The notes beneath the pieces were generated by a model that worked only from the letters and a program-made list of their open reading frames with translations, had not been told where the DNA came from and searched no databases. From assembly GCA_947488625.1 (NCBI GenBank), contig CANKZR010000001.1:1612001-1676000 (forward strand): a stretch of 64,000 bases of DNA. Direction: 5' to 3'. The DNA is from an uncultured Sphingomonadaceae bacterium. GTDB lineage: Bacteria > Pseudomonadota > Alphaproteobacteria > Sphingomonadales > Sphingomonadaceae. Positions 25,325 to 34,603 of the stretch are shown one piece after another. Position 1 is the stretch's first letter. Each line of letters begins with the position of its first letter. Both the position numbers and the translations under genes were made by a program.

Positions 25325-27651
25325 TGGCTGATGCAACCATCAAGAAGGTGTGCGTGATCGGCGCAGGCACGATGGGTGCCGGTATTGCCGCCCAGATCGC
25401 AAACGCCGGTGTGCCCGTGCTGCTGCTGGATATCGTTCCCAAGGAAGGCGATAACCGTAACGTCATCGCGGAAGGCGCGGTCAAGAAGATGCTCAAGACC
25501 GACCCTGCCCCTTTCATGGGCAAGCGGGCGGCCAAGCTTGTGGAAACCGGCAACATCGAAGATGACCTGGGCAAGGTTGCCGAGTGTGACTGGGTGGTGG
25601 AAGCCATCATCGAACGGCTCGACATCAAGCAGAACCTGTATGCGAAGCTTGAAGAGGTTCGCAAGGCCGGTACCGCGGTTTCATCCAACACCTCCACCAT
25701 CCCACTGGAAAACCTGACCGATGGCCGGTCGGATGCTTTCAAGCAGGATTTCCTGATCACCCACTTCTTCAATCCGCCGCGTTACATGCGGCTGATCGAA
25801 CTGGTTGCGGGCCCGCAGACCAACCCCGCCACGGTGGATATGGTTCGCGAATTCGTTGACCGCAAACTGGGCAAGACCCCTGTGGATGCCGAGGACTCAC
25901 CGGGGTTCATCGCTAATCGCATCGGCACTTTCTGGATCCAGGCTGCGGTAAACGCCGCCTTCGACCAAGGGCTGACGGTAGAAGAAGCGGACGAGATTGC
26001 CGGCAAGCCGATGGGCGTGCCAAGCACCGGTGTTTTCGGACTGGTCGACCTTGTCGGTATCGATTTGATGCCGCACCTCATGGAAAGCCTCACCAGCACT
26101 CTGCCAAAGGATGATCCCTACCAGAAGATCGCCCGCAGCGAGGCGCTGATCGAGAGCATGATCGAGGAAGGTTACACCGGCCGCAAGGGCAAGGGTGGCT
26201 TCTATCGCATCAACCGCGAAGGCGGGAAGAAGGTGAAGGAAGCCAAGGACCTGAAGTCCGGCGAATATCGCGCCGCAGCCCGCCCCGGCATCGTGCGCGG
26301 CGCTGCTAAGAAGAGCCTGAAGGCGCTGATTTCGGACAAGGGCAAGGTTGGCGACTATGCCTGGGCGATCGTCGGCCCGACGCTGTCCTACGCCGCCAGC
26401 ATCGTACCCGAAGCCACTAAGACCGTGCTGGGCATCGATGATGCTATGAAGCTTGGCTACAATTGGAAAACCGGCCCGTTCGAGATGATCGACGAGATCG
26501 GCGTTGCCCATCTTGTCGAGCGCCTGCAGGCCGACGGCATCCCCGTTCCCGAGATCCTGAAAATGGCCGATGGCCGCAAGTTCTACCGGGTCGAGGGTGG
26601 CAAGCGCCAGTATCTGGGTACCGACGGCGAATATCACGACGTGGAGCGTGCCGAGGGCGTGCTGCTGCTGGAAGATATCAAGCTGTCTTCGGAACCGCTG
26701 ATGGCCAATGGCTCTGCTGCCCTTTGGGACGTGGGTGACGGCGTTGTCGCGCTGGAATTCACTGGCAAGATGAACGCGCTGGACGAGCAGGTGATGAAGC
26801 TGATCCAGAAGGCCATTCCGATGGTGAAGAAGGATTACAAGGCGCTGGTCGTTTACAACGAAGGCTCCAACTTCTCTGCCGGTGCCAATCTTGGCCTCGC
26901 CCTTTTTGCGCTAAACATCGCGGCGTGGGGCGAAGTCGAAAAAAGCGTCAAGGGTGGCCAGGATGCCTACAAGGCATTGAAATACGCCCCCTTCCCCGTC
27001 GTTTCCGCACCGTTCGGCATGACGCTGGGTGGTGGTTGCGAAATCTGTCTCAACTCAGATGCGATCCAGGCCCATGCCGAAACCTATATCGGCCTTGTGG
27101 AATGCGGCGTCGGCATCATTCCCGGCTGGGGCGGCTGCGGCGAGATGATCTCTCGCTGGGAGGACAATCCGCGCCACCCCAATGGTCCGATGCCCGCCGT
27201 ATCGAAGGCGTTCGAGATCATTTCTACCGCGACGGTCGCCAGGTCGGCTTCCGAAGCCAAGGAACATGGCTTCCTGCGGCGGGACGACGGTGTAAGCATG
27301 AACCGGGACCGGCTGCTGTTTGATGCCAAACAGCGCGCGCTGGCGATGGTGGATGGCTACGAAGCTCCGGAAAAACCGGAATATCGCTTGCCTGGTCCCA
27401 CCGGCAAGGCAGCGCTGGAACTGGCCGTGGAAAGCTTCCACCGCCAGGGCAAGGCGACTGATCACGACGTTACCGTATCGGGCGAGCTGGCCTACGTCCT
27501 GTCCGGCGGCAACACCGATGTTACCGAGACGCTGACCGAGGCCGATATGCTGAAGCTGGAGCGTGAAGCCTTCATGCGCCTTGTCCGCAATCCAAAGTCG
27601 CAGGCGCGGGTCGAGCACATGCTCGAAACCGGCAAGCCACTTCGGAACTGA
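25324..27651 (+). CDS. 3-hydroxyacyl-CoA dehydrogenase / enoyl-CoA hydratase fusion
   Basis: Two central beta-oxidation steps in one 775-residue protein. The order is dehydrogenase first: Rossmann fold with VCVIGAGTMGAGIA (residues 9-22), the HFFNPPRYM and EDSPGFIANRI segments of the HAD domains to about residue 400. An enoyl-CoA hydratase/crotonase domain follows (from about residue 460), with SAGANLGL and GMTLGGGCEICL oxyanion elements. This is the reverse of E. coli FadB and matches the FadN/YusL-type layout. The gene overlaps the thiolase stop by one base. Confidence 0.92.
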   Translation: MADATIKKVCVIGAGTMGAGIAAQIANAGVPVLLLDIVPKEGDNRNVIAEGAVKKMLKTDPAPFMGKRAAKLVETGNIEDDLGKVAECDWVVEAIIERLDIKQNLYAKLEEVRKAGTAVSSNTSTIPLENLTDGRSDAFKQDFLITHFFNPPRYMRLIELVAGPQTNPATVDMVREFVDRKLGKTPVDAEDSPGFIANRIGTFWIQAAVNAAFDQGLTVEEADEIAGKPMGVPSTGVFGLVDLVGIDLMPHLMESLTSTLPKDDPYQKIARSEALIESMIEEGYTGRKGKGGFYRINREGGKKVKEAKDLKSGEYRAAARPGIVRGAAKKSLKALISDKGKVGDYAWAIVGPTLSYAASIVPEATKTVLGIDDAMKLGYNWKTGPFEMIDEIGVAHLVERLQADGIPVPEILKMADGRKFYRVEGGKRQYLGTDGEYHDVERAEGVLLLEDIKLSSEPLMANGSAALWDVGDGVVALEFTGKMNALDEQVMKLIQKAIPMVKKDYKALVVYNEGSNFSAGANLGLALFALNIAAWGEVEKSVKGGQDAYKALKYAPFPVVSAPFGMTLGGGCEICLNSDAIQAHAETYIGLVECGVGIIPGWGGCGEMISRWEDNPRHPNGPMPAVSKAFEIISTATVARSASEAKEHGFLRRDDGVSMNRDRLLFDAKQRALAMVDGYEAPEKPEYRLPGPTGKAALELAVESFHRQGKATDHDVTVSGELAYVLSGGNTDVTETLTEADMLKLEREAFMRLVRNPKSQARVEHMLETGKPLRN

Positions 27652-27682
27652 ACCTGCGCAATTGATAGAGAGGATTTGTCCA

Positions 27683-29473
27683 ATGCAAGTCTATGAAGCC
27701 CCCATCCGCGACATGGTTTTCAATATTCGCGAACTGCACGAAGACGACGGTTTCGGCGATCTCGAAGGGTTCGAGGATTTCGACGATGACGTGACCAACG
27801 CCATCCTCGAAGAGGCCAACAAGCTTTGCCGTGACGTATTGTTGCCGATCAACTGGCCGGGCGACCAGCAGGGTTGCCGGATCGAAAACGGCGTGGTGCG
27901 CACTCCCGATGGTTTCCAGGATGCCTACAAGCAGTTCTGCGAAGGCGGCTGGGCAGGCCTCGGCGTCTCCGAAGAATGGGGCGGCCAGGGTGCACCTCAC
28001 GCCATCGGCAAGATGGTCGAGGAAATGACCTGCTCCGCCAACCTGTCCTTCGGCCTCTATCCCGGTCTTACCGGCGGCGCGATGGTGTCGCTGGAAGCCT
28101 ATGGTAGCGACGAACTGAAGAACTTCTACATGCCCAAGATGGCCAATGGCGAATGGACTGGCACCATGTGCCTTACTGAATCGCACTGCGGCACGGATCT
28201 GGGCATGCTGCGCACAAAGGCGGTACCGCAGGACGACGACAGCTATCTCGTCACAGGCAACAAGATCTTTATCAGCGCGGGCGACCATGACCTGTCCGAC
28301 AATATCATCCATCTGGTGCTGGCGCGGCTTCCCGATGCCCCTCCGGGCGTGAAGGGTATCTCGCTGTTCCTCGTGCCGAAGTACCTGCCGAACGAGCAGG
28401 GCAATCCCGGCAATTTCAACAATACGACGGCAACCGCCATCGAACACAAGATGGGCCTCAAGGCTTCTGCCACCTGTCAGATGTCGTTCGAAGAATCCAA
28501 GGGCTGGCTCGTCGGCAAGCCGCACCGCGGGCTGGAAGCCATGTTCGCCATGATGAACACCGAGCGCGTGGCCGTGGGTATCCAGGGCCTTGGCGTTGGC
28601 GAGATCGCTTACCAGTCCGCCGTCTACTACGCGAAGGATCGGGTACAGGGTCGCTCGCTTTCGGGCGTCAAGAACCCGGATGGTCCCGCCGATCCGATTA
28701 TCGTTCATCCGGATGTGCGCCGCATGCTCATGACGATGCGCGCCTACAACGAAGGTAGCCGTGCAGTGTCCGCATGGGTCAGCCGTGCGCTGGATGCGGA
28801 GCACGCTGCGAAGGAGCCAGAGGCACGCGAGCGCGCCAAGGATTTCGTCGCCCTGATGACGCCTGTTGTGAAGGCCCTGTTCACCGATCTTGGACATGAA
28901 AGCGCGCATCTGGCCATACAGGTGCACGGCGGCCACGGTTACATTCAGGAAACCGGTGTCGAGCAGTTTGCTCGTGACGCACGAATTGCGCAGATCTACG
29001 AGGGTACCAACGGCATTCAGGCGCTGGACCTTGTGGGGCGCAAGCTGCCCGATCGCATGGGTCGCAACCTGCGCAGCTTCTTCCACCCGGTCTCGCAATT
29101 TGTCGAGGATCACGGGCAGGACGCCAATATCGGCAAGATGGTTGCCGGATTGCAGCAGGCCTTCGGCGCCTTGCAGCTTTCCACCGGTCACATCGCGCGC
29201 AAGGGGATGAAAGACCCTGAAGAAGCCGGTGCAGCCGCAACCGATTACCTGCGATTGCTGGGCTTTGTTGCCATGGGTCACTGCTTTGCCAAGGCGGCGA
29301 AGATTGCTCATGCAAAGCTGGAAGAAGGCACTGACGAGAAGGCTTTCTACGAAGCCAAGATCGTGACTGCGCGTTTCTTCTTCGATCGATTGTTGCCGCC
29401 CGCAATGGCGCAGATGATGGCGATCACCAGCGGCAAGGGCAGCATGATGGATATGCCGGAGGAGGCGTTTTGA
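27683..29473 (+). CDS. Acyl-CoA dehydrogenase
   Basis: FAD-dependent first step of beta-oxidation. It has 596 residues, longer than the roughly 380 of the short family, and belongs to the long FadE-type with an extra C-terminal helical domain (from about residue 470). Flavin/substrate motifs are MCLTESHCGTDLG, FISAGDHDLS, and YEGTNGIQALDLVGRKL, the last carrying the region of the catalytic glutamate. ATG 27683 has AGAGGA nine bases upstream. It overlaps the next gene's TTG start. Confidence 0.92.
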   Translation: MQVYEAPIRDMVFNIRELHEDDGFGDLEGFEDFDDDVTNAILEEANKLCRDVLLPINWPGDQQGCRIENGVVRTPDGFQDAYKQFCEGGWAGLGVSEEWGGQGAPHAIGKMVEEMTCSANLSFGLYPGLTGGAMVSLEAYGSDELKNFYMPKMANGEWTGTMCLTESHCGTDLGMLRTKAVPQDDDSYLVTGNKIFISAGDHDLSDNIIHLVLARLPDAPPGVKGISLFLVPKYLPNEQGNPGNFNNTTATAIEHKMGLKASATCQMSFEESKGWLVGKPHRGLEAMFAMMNTERVAVGIQGLGVGEIAYQSAVYYAKDRVQGRSLSGVKNPDGPADPIIVHPDVRRMLMTMRAYNEGSRAVSAWVSRALDAEHAAKEPEARERAKDFVALMTPVVKALFTDLGHESAHLAIQVHGGHGYIQETGVEQFARDARIAQIYEGTNGIQALDLVGRKLPDRMGRNLRSFFHPVSQFVEDHGQDANIGKMVAGLQQAFGALQLSTGHIARKGMKDPEEAGAAATDYLRLLGFVAMGHCFAKAAKIAHAKLEEGTDEKAFYEAKIVTARFFFDRLLPPAMAQMMAITSGKGSMMDMPEEAF

Positions 29474-30381
29474 ACCCCCGCCTGGATAGTTTCGCTGGCG
29501 GGCTGAAAGTGCCCGCCATCGTTGCTCCCATGTTTCTGGTTTCCGGTCCCGACCTTGTGGTGGAAAGCTGCAAGGCGGGACTGTGCGGCACGTTCCCGGC
29601 GTTGAACCAGCGCACAACGGAAGGCTTTGACGAGTGGCTTTGCGAGATCAAGGAACGGCTGGGTGACGATAGCGCGCCTTACGGCGTCAACCTCATCGTC
29701 CACGGCTCTAACCCCCGCGTGGAGGCTGATCTCGAAGTCTGCATAAAGCACAAGGTGCCCCTGATCATCACCTCGCTGGGCGCAGTTCCCGACCTGGTGA
29801 AGGCGGTGCATTCCTATGGCGGGCTGGTGTTCCACGACGTGATCCAGCGCCGCCATGCGGAGAAGGCTGCCGAGGCAGGCGTCGATGGCATTATCGCCGT
29901 TGCTGCCGGTGCAGGCGGCCATGCGGGCACGCTCAGCCCCTTCGCCCTCACCAGCGAAATTCGTGAATTCTGGGACGGCGCGCTCATCCTGTCCGGCTCC
30001 ATGAGTCATGGCGGCCACATCGCCGCCGCCCAGATGATGGGTGCGGACTACGCCTATTTCGGCAGCCATTTTATCGCCGCCACCGAGAGCATGGCCCCGC
30101 AGGGGCAGAAGGACATGATGATCGGCGCCAGTGCCAAGGACGTCTCGTATACCGACAAGGTAACGGGCGTGGGCGCGAATTTCCTGACCCCCAGCCTTCA
30201 GGCCGCCACCTTGCACGATGCACCAGGCGAAATGTCGCTTAATGAAGAAGCAAAAGCCTGGAAAACGATCTGGTCGTCAGGGCACGGCACGGGCGCGGTG
30301 CGCGATGTACGGCCGACGCGCGAGATTTGCGAGCAACTGATTGCCGAGTATGAAAACGCACGCGCAAAATTCTGCCGTTGA
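29470..30381 (+). CDS. 2-nitropropane dioxygenase / nitronate monooxygenase family flavoprotein
   Basis: A 303-residue FMN-binding TIM barrel. APMFLVSGPDLVVESCKAG at the N-terminus, the IVAVAAGAGGHAGTLSPFAL stretch with the catalytic-type histidine, and LSGSMSHGGHIAAAQMMGADYAYFGSHF fit the family. Related proteins occur in many fatty-acid catabolic operons, where the true substrate is unknown. Translation begins at TTG within the preceding stop (TTGA), with GGAGGAGG just upstream. It is the last gene of the plus-strand beta-oxidation operon. Confidence 0.85.
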   Translation: MNPRLDSFAGGLKVPAIVAPMFLVSGPDLVVESCKAGLCGTFPALNQRTTEGFDEWLCEIKERLGDDSAPYGVNLIVHGSNPRVEADLEVCIKHKVPLIITSLGAVPDLVKAVHSYGGLVFHDVIQRRHAEKAAEAGVDGIIAVAAGAGGHAGTLSPFALTSEIREFWDGALILSGSMSHGGHIAAAQMMGADYAYFGSHFIAATESMAPQGQKDMMIGASAKDVSYTDKVTGVGANFLTPSLQAATLHDAPGEMSLNEEAKAWKTIWSSGHGTGAVRDVRPTREICEQLIAEYENARAKFCR

Positions 30382-30419
30382 CGGGCACCATCGGTCCTTG
30401 CTGCCGTTTGGGCATGTGA

Positions 30420-31490
30420 ATGTCCGGAAAAACTGAACCTTGCGTCCCGCGCATCACGGCGATCTCAACCGCGGTGCCCGATTGCGATGTACATGATCGC
30501 TATACGGAATGGGCGGCGCGTCAATTGCATGACGATCGCCGCGCAAAGCTGTTTCGACGGATGGAATCGCGCGGCGGCATTTCTCACCGCTATTCCGTCC
30601 TTTCCGGCAATGATGCCGCACTGGACTTCGGCGGTTTCTACATGACTGGCAAGGAACCGGGCACGGCTGCCCGGATGCAGCGATATGCAGCCAGCGCGCC
30701 GGATCTTGCCATGAAAGCGATTGCCGGTCTGCCTCCCACCGACGGTGTGACGCATATCGTAACCGCCAGTTGCACTGGCTTTATTGCGCCCGGGCTGGAC
30801 CAGCTGATCGCCCGGCGCCTTGGCCTGCCCGCCAGCGTGGAGCGGGTCTCCATCGGCTTCATGGGCTGCTATGCGGGCGTGACCCTGCTGCGCACCGCCG
30901 GTCACATCGTCCGGTCCGATCCCACGGCGAAAGTGCTGGCCGTATCGGTAGAGCTTTGCTCTCTTCATCTTCAGGAAACCGACGACATCGAGAGCCTGCT
31001 GGCCATGGGACAGTTTGCCGATGGTGCCGCAGCGGCGCTTGTCAGCGCAGCTGGAGAAGGCCTCTCCCTTGGTTCAGGTCTTTCACTTGCACTGGAGGAA
31101 AGCGACGAGCTGATCACCTGGACAATCGGTGACAGCGGCTTTGCCATGCATCTTTCGGGTGAAGTGCCCGGCAGATTGGCAGAGGCGCTGGATGCCGATG
31201 CGACCCGTAATGCCATTCTTGGCGAGGAGGCCCCTGCCGCCTGGGCCGTTCACCCAGGAGGCCGTTCCGTACTCGACGCCGTGGAGCGCGGCCTTCCCCT
31301 TCCTCCCGGCGCGCTTGATGCATCACGCAGTGTTCTCGACGAATTCGGCAACATGTCCTCTGCAACGGTGCTTTTCGTCCTCGAACGGCTGGCTCGCGAA
31401 CGTCCCGAAAGCGGTATTGCGCTCGCATTCGGACCCGGACTGGCAATGGAAGGACTGCGTTTCGGGTGGGTGGGCGATGATGCTGTCTGA
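30420..31490 (+). CDS. Type III polyketide synthase (chalcone/stilbene-synthase family)
   Basis: Iteratively condenses malonyl-CoA units on an acyl-CoA starter and cyclises the product, usually to an alkylresorcinol or alkylpyrone in bacteria. It is 356 residues. The Cys-His-Asn triad is complete: Cys118 in TASCTGFIAPG, His278 in WAVHPGG and Asn311 in GNMSSAT. The C-terminal GFGPG-type loop reads AFGPGLAMEGL. It overlaps the methyltransferase gene, and a flavoprotein gene follows, making a three-gene cassette. The acyl-CoA-handling operon just upstream could supply starters; that link is inference. Confidence 0.93.
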   Translation: MSGKTEPCVPRITAISTAVPDCDVHDRYTEWAARQLHDDRRAKLFRRMESRGGISHRYSVLSGNDAALDFGGFYMTGKEPGTAARMQRYAASAPDLAMKAIAGLPPTDGVTHIVTASCTGFIAPGLDQLIARRLGLPASVERVSIGFMGCYAGVTLLRTAGHIVRSDPTAKVLAVSVELCSLHLQETDDIESLLAMGQFADGAAAALVSAAGEGLSLGSGLSLALEESDELITWTIGDSGFAMHLSGEVPGRLAEALDADATRNAILGEEAPAAWAVHPGGRSVLDAVERGLPLPPGALDASRSVLDEFGNMSSATVLFVLERLARERPESGIALAFGPGLAMEGLRFGWVGDDAV

Positions 31491-32166
31491 ACGTCTCGAT
31501 ACGCAGGAAATGATGGACGACCCGGCCTTGCCGGAGTCCGTTTACCGGACCGTGCTGGCCGATCTCAGCAAGGCAAACCGGCTGACACTGGCATATCGTC
31601 CAACGCTGGAATTTCTCGACCGTGCTCTGAATGGCCGAAAAAGCTTCACACTTCTGGATGTCGGCTTCGGCCAGGGTGATATGCTCCGCAAGATTGCGGA
31701 ATGGGCCGAGGCCCGGGGAATTGAGGCAACGCTCGTCGGGATCGATCTCAATTCACGCAGCCAGTCTGCGGCGCGCGAGGTCACCCCGCCTGAATTGCCG
31801 ATCACATACCGCACCGGCGACTATGCCGATCTGATGGATAAGAAATGGGATTTCATCGTCTCCAGCCTCGTCGCTCATCACATGACCCGCGCCGAACTGC
31901 TACTCTTCCTGCAAGTGATGGATAGCGAGGCGCGGATCGGTTGGTTCGTGAACGATCTGCATCGCCATCCGATGAGTTACTTCGGTTATCCGGTACTGGC
32001 CCAGCTGGCAGGTCTGCACCGTATCGTGCGCATGGACGGTCAGATTTCGATCGCCAGGTCTTTCAGGCCCGAAGAATGGCGCGAAATGCTGGCCGAGGCT
32101 GGTGTCACGGACGCGCGGATCGAGCGCAAGTTTCCCTTCCGCCTGTGTGTCTCGTGCACAGCCTAG
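31477..32166 (+). CDS. Class I SAM-dependent methyltransferase of the type III PKS cassette
   Basis: A 229-residue protein with the Rossmann SAM-binding motif LLDVGFGQGDMLRKIA (about residues 64-79). The acidic strand end is VGIDLNS, and the post-II motif is DFIVSSLVAHHM. It probably O- or C-methylates the polyketide; the family does not fix the site. Translation starts at one of two adjacent ATGs (31477 or 31480), 14 bases inside the end of the PKS gene, with a GGGTGGG stretch upstream. It overlaps the next gene by 13 bases. Confidence 0.85.
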   Translation: MMLSERLDTQEMMDDPALPESVYRTVLADLSKANRLTLAYRPTLEFLDRALNGRKSFTLLDVGFGQGDMLRKIAEWAEARGIEATLVGIDLNSRSQSAAREVTPPELPITYRTGDYADLMDKKWDFIVSSLVAHHMTRAELLLFLQVMDSEARIGWFVNDLHRHPMSYFGYPVLAQLAGLHRIVRMDGQISIARSFRPEEWREMLAEAGVTDARIERKFPFRLCVSCTA

Positions 32167-33293
32167 GCGAAACGCCGCTTATCCTTGGCGCAGGCCCCGC
32201 CGGATGTGCGGCAGCAATGGAATTGGCGCTTGCGGGTACCAACCCCGTGATACTGGACCGGTCCGAAACCGTGGGCGACCCTTTGTGTGGAGGTTTCATG
32301 AGCTGGCGCACATTGGCGCAGCTTGAATTGCTTGGCGTGAACACCGATGGTCTTGGCGGCCACACGGTCGATCACCTTCGCCTGTTCGCGCAGGGGCGAA
32401 CGGTGGAAACGCCCCTGCCCCACCCCGCGCTGGGTCTGTCCCGGCATGCGCTGGATAGCCGCTTGCGCCGCCGCGCCGTTGCGGCCGGAGCGCGGCTGGA
32501 GATCGACACGATCCGCAAAGTCTCGCCCGGAACGGCGCATGGCCAGTCCACCGACTGGATGGCAGAATCCATTTTTCTTGCCAGCGGAAAGCACGACATT
32601 CGGGGAACCAGTCGCCCACGCCTGGCGAACGACCCGGCCCTGGGCCTGCGGATAAAGCTTCCGCGCAGCGAGGAGCGTACCGCACTGATCGGCTCCGCCA
32701 TCGAACTCCACCTGTTTCGTGGCGGATACGTGGGTATCGTGCTGCAAGAGGGCGAAACGGCAAATATCTGTCTTGCCTTGCGCAAATCCGCGCTTGGAGA
32801 CGCCGGTGGCGAGCCTTTGGCCGTGCTCCAGCAGATTGCAGATCAGAATGACGATTTCGCGGCTCGTCTCGGCAGCGACTGGCGACAAGCACGGATCGAA
32901 ACTATCGGCGCGGTTCCATACGGGTGGATTGCGCACGATACCTCACCCGGTCTTTTCCGGCTGGGTGATCAGGCCGCCGTCATTCCCTCGCTGGCGGGCG
33001 AAGGCATGTCGATCGCCGTCGCCAGCGGCACCATGGCCGCCCGGCACTGGTGTGCGGGAGGGTCCTCATCAGCGCCCGCGTTCCAACGTGCCTTTGCCGC
33101 GCGCGCATATCCGCCCGTGCAACTCGCAAAGGCTGCCCGCATTCTGGCGGAAACGCGGTTGGGCAGCGCAACGGCGCTTGCGCTTGCCAGGCTGGCACCT
33201 TCGCTGGTTATCGACATTGCCGAGCGTTGCCGCATCATGCCAACCTCCGGCAACACCGACCGGGCGACTTGCGCACATGCACGTCCCTGCTAA
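32154..33293 (+). CDS. FAD-dependent oxidoreductase of the type III PKS cassette
   Basis: A 379-residue flavoprotein of the geranylgeranyl-reductase/PHBH-like group. The dinucleotide motif [19 protein letters not shown] (about residues 8-27) is followed by the [10 protein letters not shown] region. The second FAD motif is [22 protein letters not shown], with the usual GD...PxxGEG pattern. It could hydroxylate the aromatic ring or reduce a double bond. GTG 32154 is used (GTG 32145 is an alternative); both lie within the methyltransferase gene. C-terminal residues after about 350 are basic and may be membrane-associated. Confidence 0.82.
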   Translation: MHSLGETPLILGAGPAGCAAAMELALAGTNPVILDRSETVGDPLCGGFMSWRTLAQLELLGVNTDGLGGHTVDHLRLFAQGRTVETPLPHPALGLSRHALDSRLRRRAVAAGARLEIDTIRKVSPGTAHGQSTDWMAESIFLASGKHDIRGTSRPRLANDPALGLRIKLPRSEERTALIGSAIELHLFRGGYVGIVLQEGETANICLALRKSALGDAGGEPLAVLQQIADQNDDFAARLGSDWRQARIETIGAVPYGWIAHDTSPGLFRLGDQAAVIPSLAGEGMSIAVASGTMAARHWCAGGSSSAPAFQRAFAARAYPPVQLAKAARILAETRLGSATALALARLAPSLVIDIAERCRIMPTSGNTDRATCAHARPC

Positions 33294-33354
33294 GAGGCGC
33301 GCAAATCCGATACAGATTCAGACCACTCAGATACCAAGACAAGGCAGGACATCC

Positions 33355-34584
33355 ATGGCGAAGATTCAGGTCAAGAACCCCATTGTAGAGATCGACGGCG
33401 ACGAGATGACGAAGATCATCTGGCAGTGGATCCGCGAACGGCTGATCCTGCCCTATCTCGATGTAGACCTGAAGTACTACGACCTTTCGGTCGAAAAGCG
33501 TGACGAGACGGACGACCAGATCACCGTGGATTCCGCCAAGGCCATTCAGAAATACGGCGTCGGCGTGAAGTGCGCCACCATCACGCCTGATGAAGCCCGC
33601 GTCGAAGAGTTCGACCTGAAGCAGATGTGGCGGTCGCCCAATGGCACGATCCGCAACATCCTTGGCGGCACCATTTTCCGCGAGCCTATCGTAATCGACA
33701 ACGTGCCGCGCCTCGTACCCGGCTGGACCGATCCCATCGTTGTTGGTCGCCACGCCTTTGGTGACCAGTACCGCGCCACTGACACGCTGATCCCCGGTGC
33801 TGGCAAGCTGCGCATGGTGTTCGAAGGCGAGGACGGCAACAACATCGATCTTGAGGTTCATACCTTCGACCAGCCCGGCGTCGCCATGACGATGTACAAC
33901 CATGACGAGAGCATTCGCGACTTTGCGCGCGCCAGCTTCAACTACGGCCTGGATCGCGGTTGGCCGGTGTATCTGTCCACCAAGAACACCATCATGAAAA
34001 AGTACGATGGCCGCTTCAAGGATCTGTTCGAGGAAGTGTTCAACACCGAAGGCTTCAAGGAGAAGTTCGAGGAAGCCGACATCGGCTACGAGCACCGCCT
34101 GATCGACGACATGGTGGCCGCCGCCCTGAAGTGGAATGGCAAGTTCGTCTGGGCCTGCAAGAATTACGACGGCGACGTACAGTCCGACATCGTGGCGCAG
34201 GGCTTCGGCTCGCTCGGCCTGATGACCTCTGTACTGATGACGCCCGACGGCAAGACGGTGGAAGCAGAAGCGGCGCACGGTACCGTCACCCGTCACTATC
34301 GCCAGCACCAGCAGGGCAAGGCGACTTCCACCAATCCCATCGCCTCCATTTTCGCGTGGACGCGCGGCCTGATGTATCGCGGCCGTTTCGACAACACGCC
34401 TGATGTGGTCGCCTTTGCCGAAACGCTGGAAAAGGTCTGCATCTCCTGTGTTGAAAACGGCAAGATGACCAAGGACCTCGCCCTGCTGATCGGCCCCAAC
34501 CAGAGCTGGATGACCACGGAGCAGTTCTTCGAAGCCATTGTCGACGGCCTTGAAGCCGAGATGAAGAAGCAGGGTCTGGCATAA
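33355..34584 (+). CDS. icd: NADP-dependent isocitrate dehydrogenase
   Basis: Oxidative decarboxylation of isocitrate in the TCA cycle. The 409-residue protein is of the eukaryote-like dimeric subclass, with [14 protein letters not shown] at the N-terminus. The RSPNGTIRN substrate loop, the [15 protein letters not shown] stretch and the C-terminal [14 protein letters not shown] cofactor loop are visible. A start codon ATG at 33355 gives the standard [10 protein letters not shown]-terminus. The last 61 bases before it separate it from the PKS cassette; a weak promoter (TTGCGC...TAAGAG) overlaps the end of that cassette. Confidence 0.96.
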   Translation: MAKIQVKNPIVEIDGDEMTKIIWQWIRERLILPYLDVDLKYYDLSVEKRDETDDQITVDSAKAIQKYGVGVKCATITPDEARVEEFDLKQMWRSPNGTIRNILGGTIFREPIVIDNVPRLVPGWTDPIVVGRHAFGDQYRATDTLIPGAGKLRMVFEGEDGNNIDLEVHTFDQPGVAMTMYNHDESIRDFARASFNYGLDRGWPVYLSTKNTIMKKYDGRFKDLFEEVFNTEGFKEKFEEADIGYEHRLIDDMVAAALKWNGKFVWACKNYDGDVQSDIVAQGFGSLGLMTSVLMTPDGKTVEAEAAHGTVTRHYRQHQQGKATSTNPIASIFAWTRGLMYRGRFDNTPDVVAFAETLEKVCISCVENGKMTKDLALLIGPNQSWMTTEQFFEAIVDGLEAEMKKQGLA

Positions 34585-34603
34585 GTCGCCAGGATTCAAG
34601 GCC

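Noticed and set aside
27572..29617. 681-codon open frame antisense to the acyl-CoA dehydrogenase
   Set aside because: The plus-strand enzyme has all motifs; the antisense product is low-complexity His/Arg/Gly-rich.
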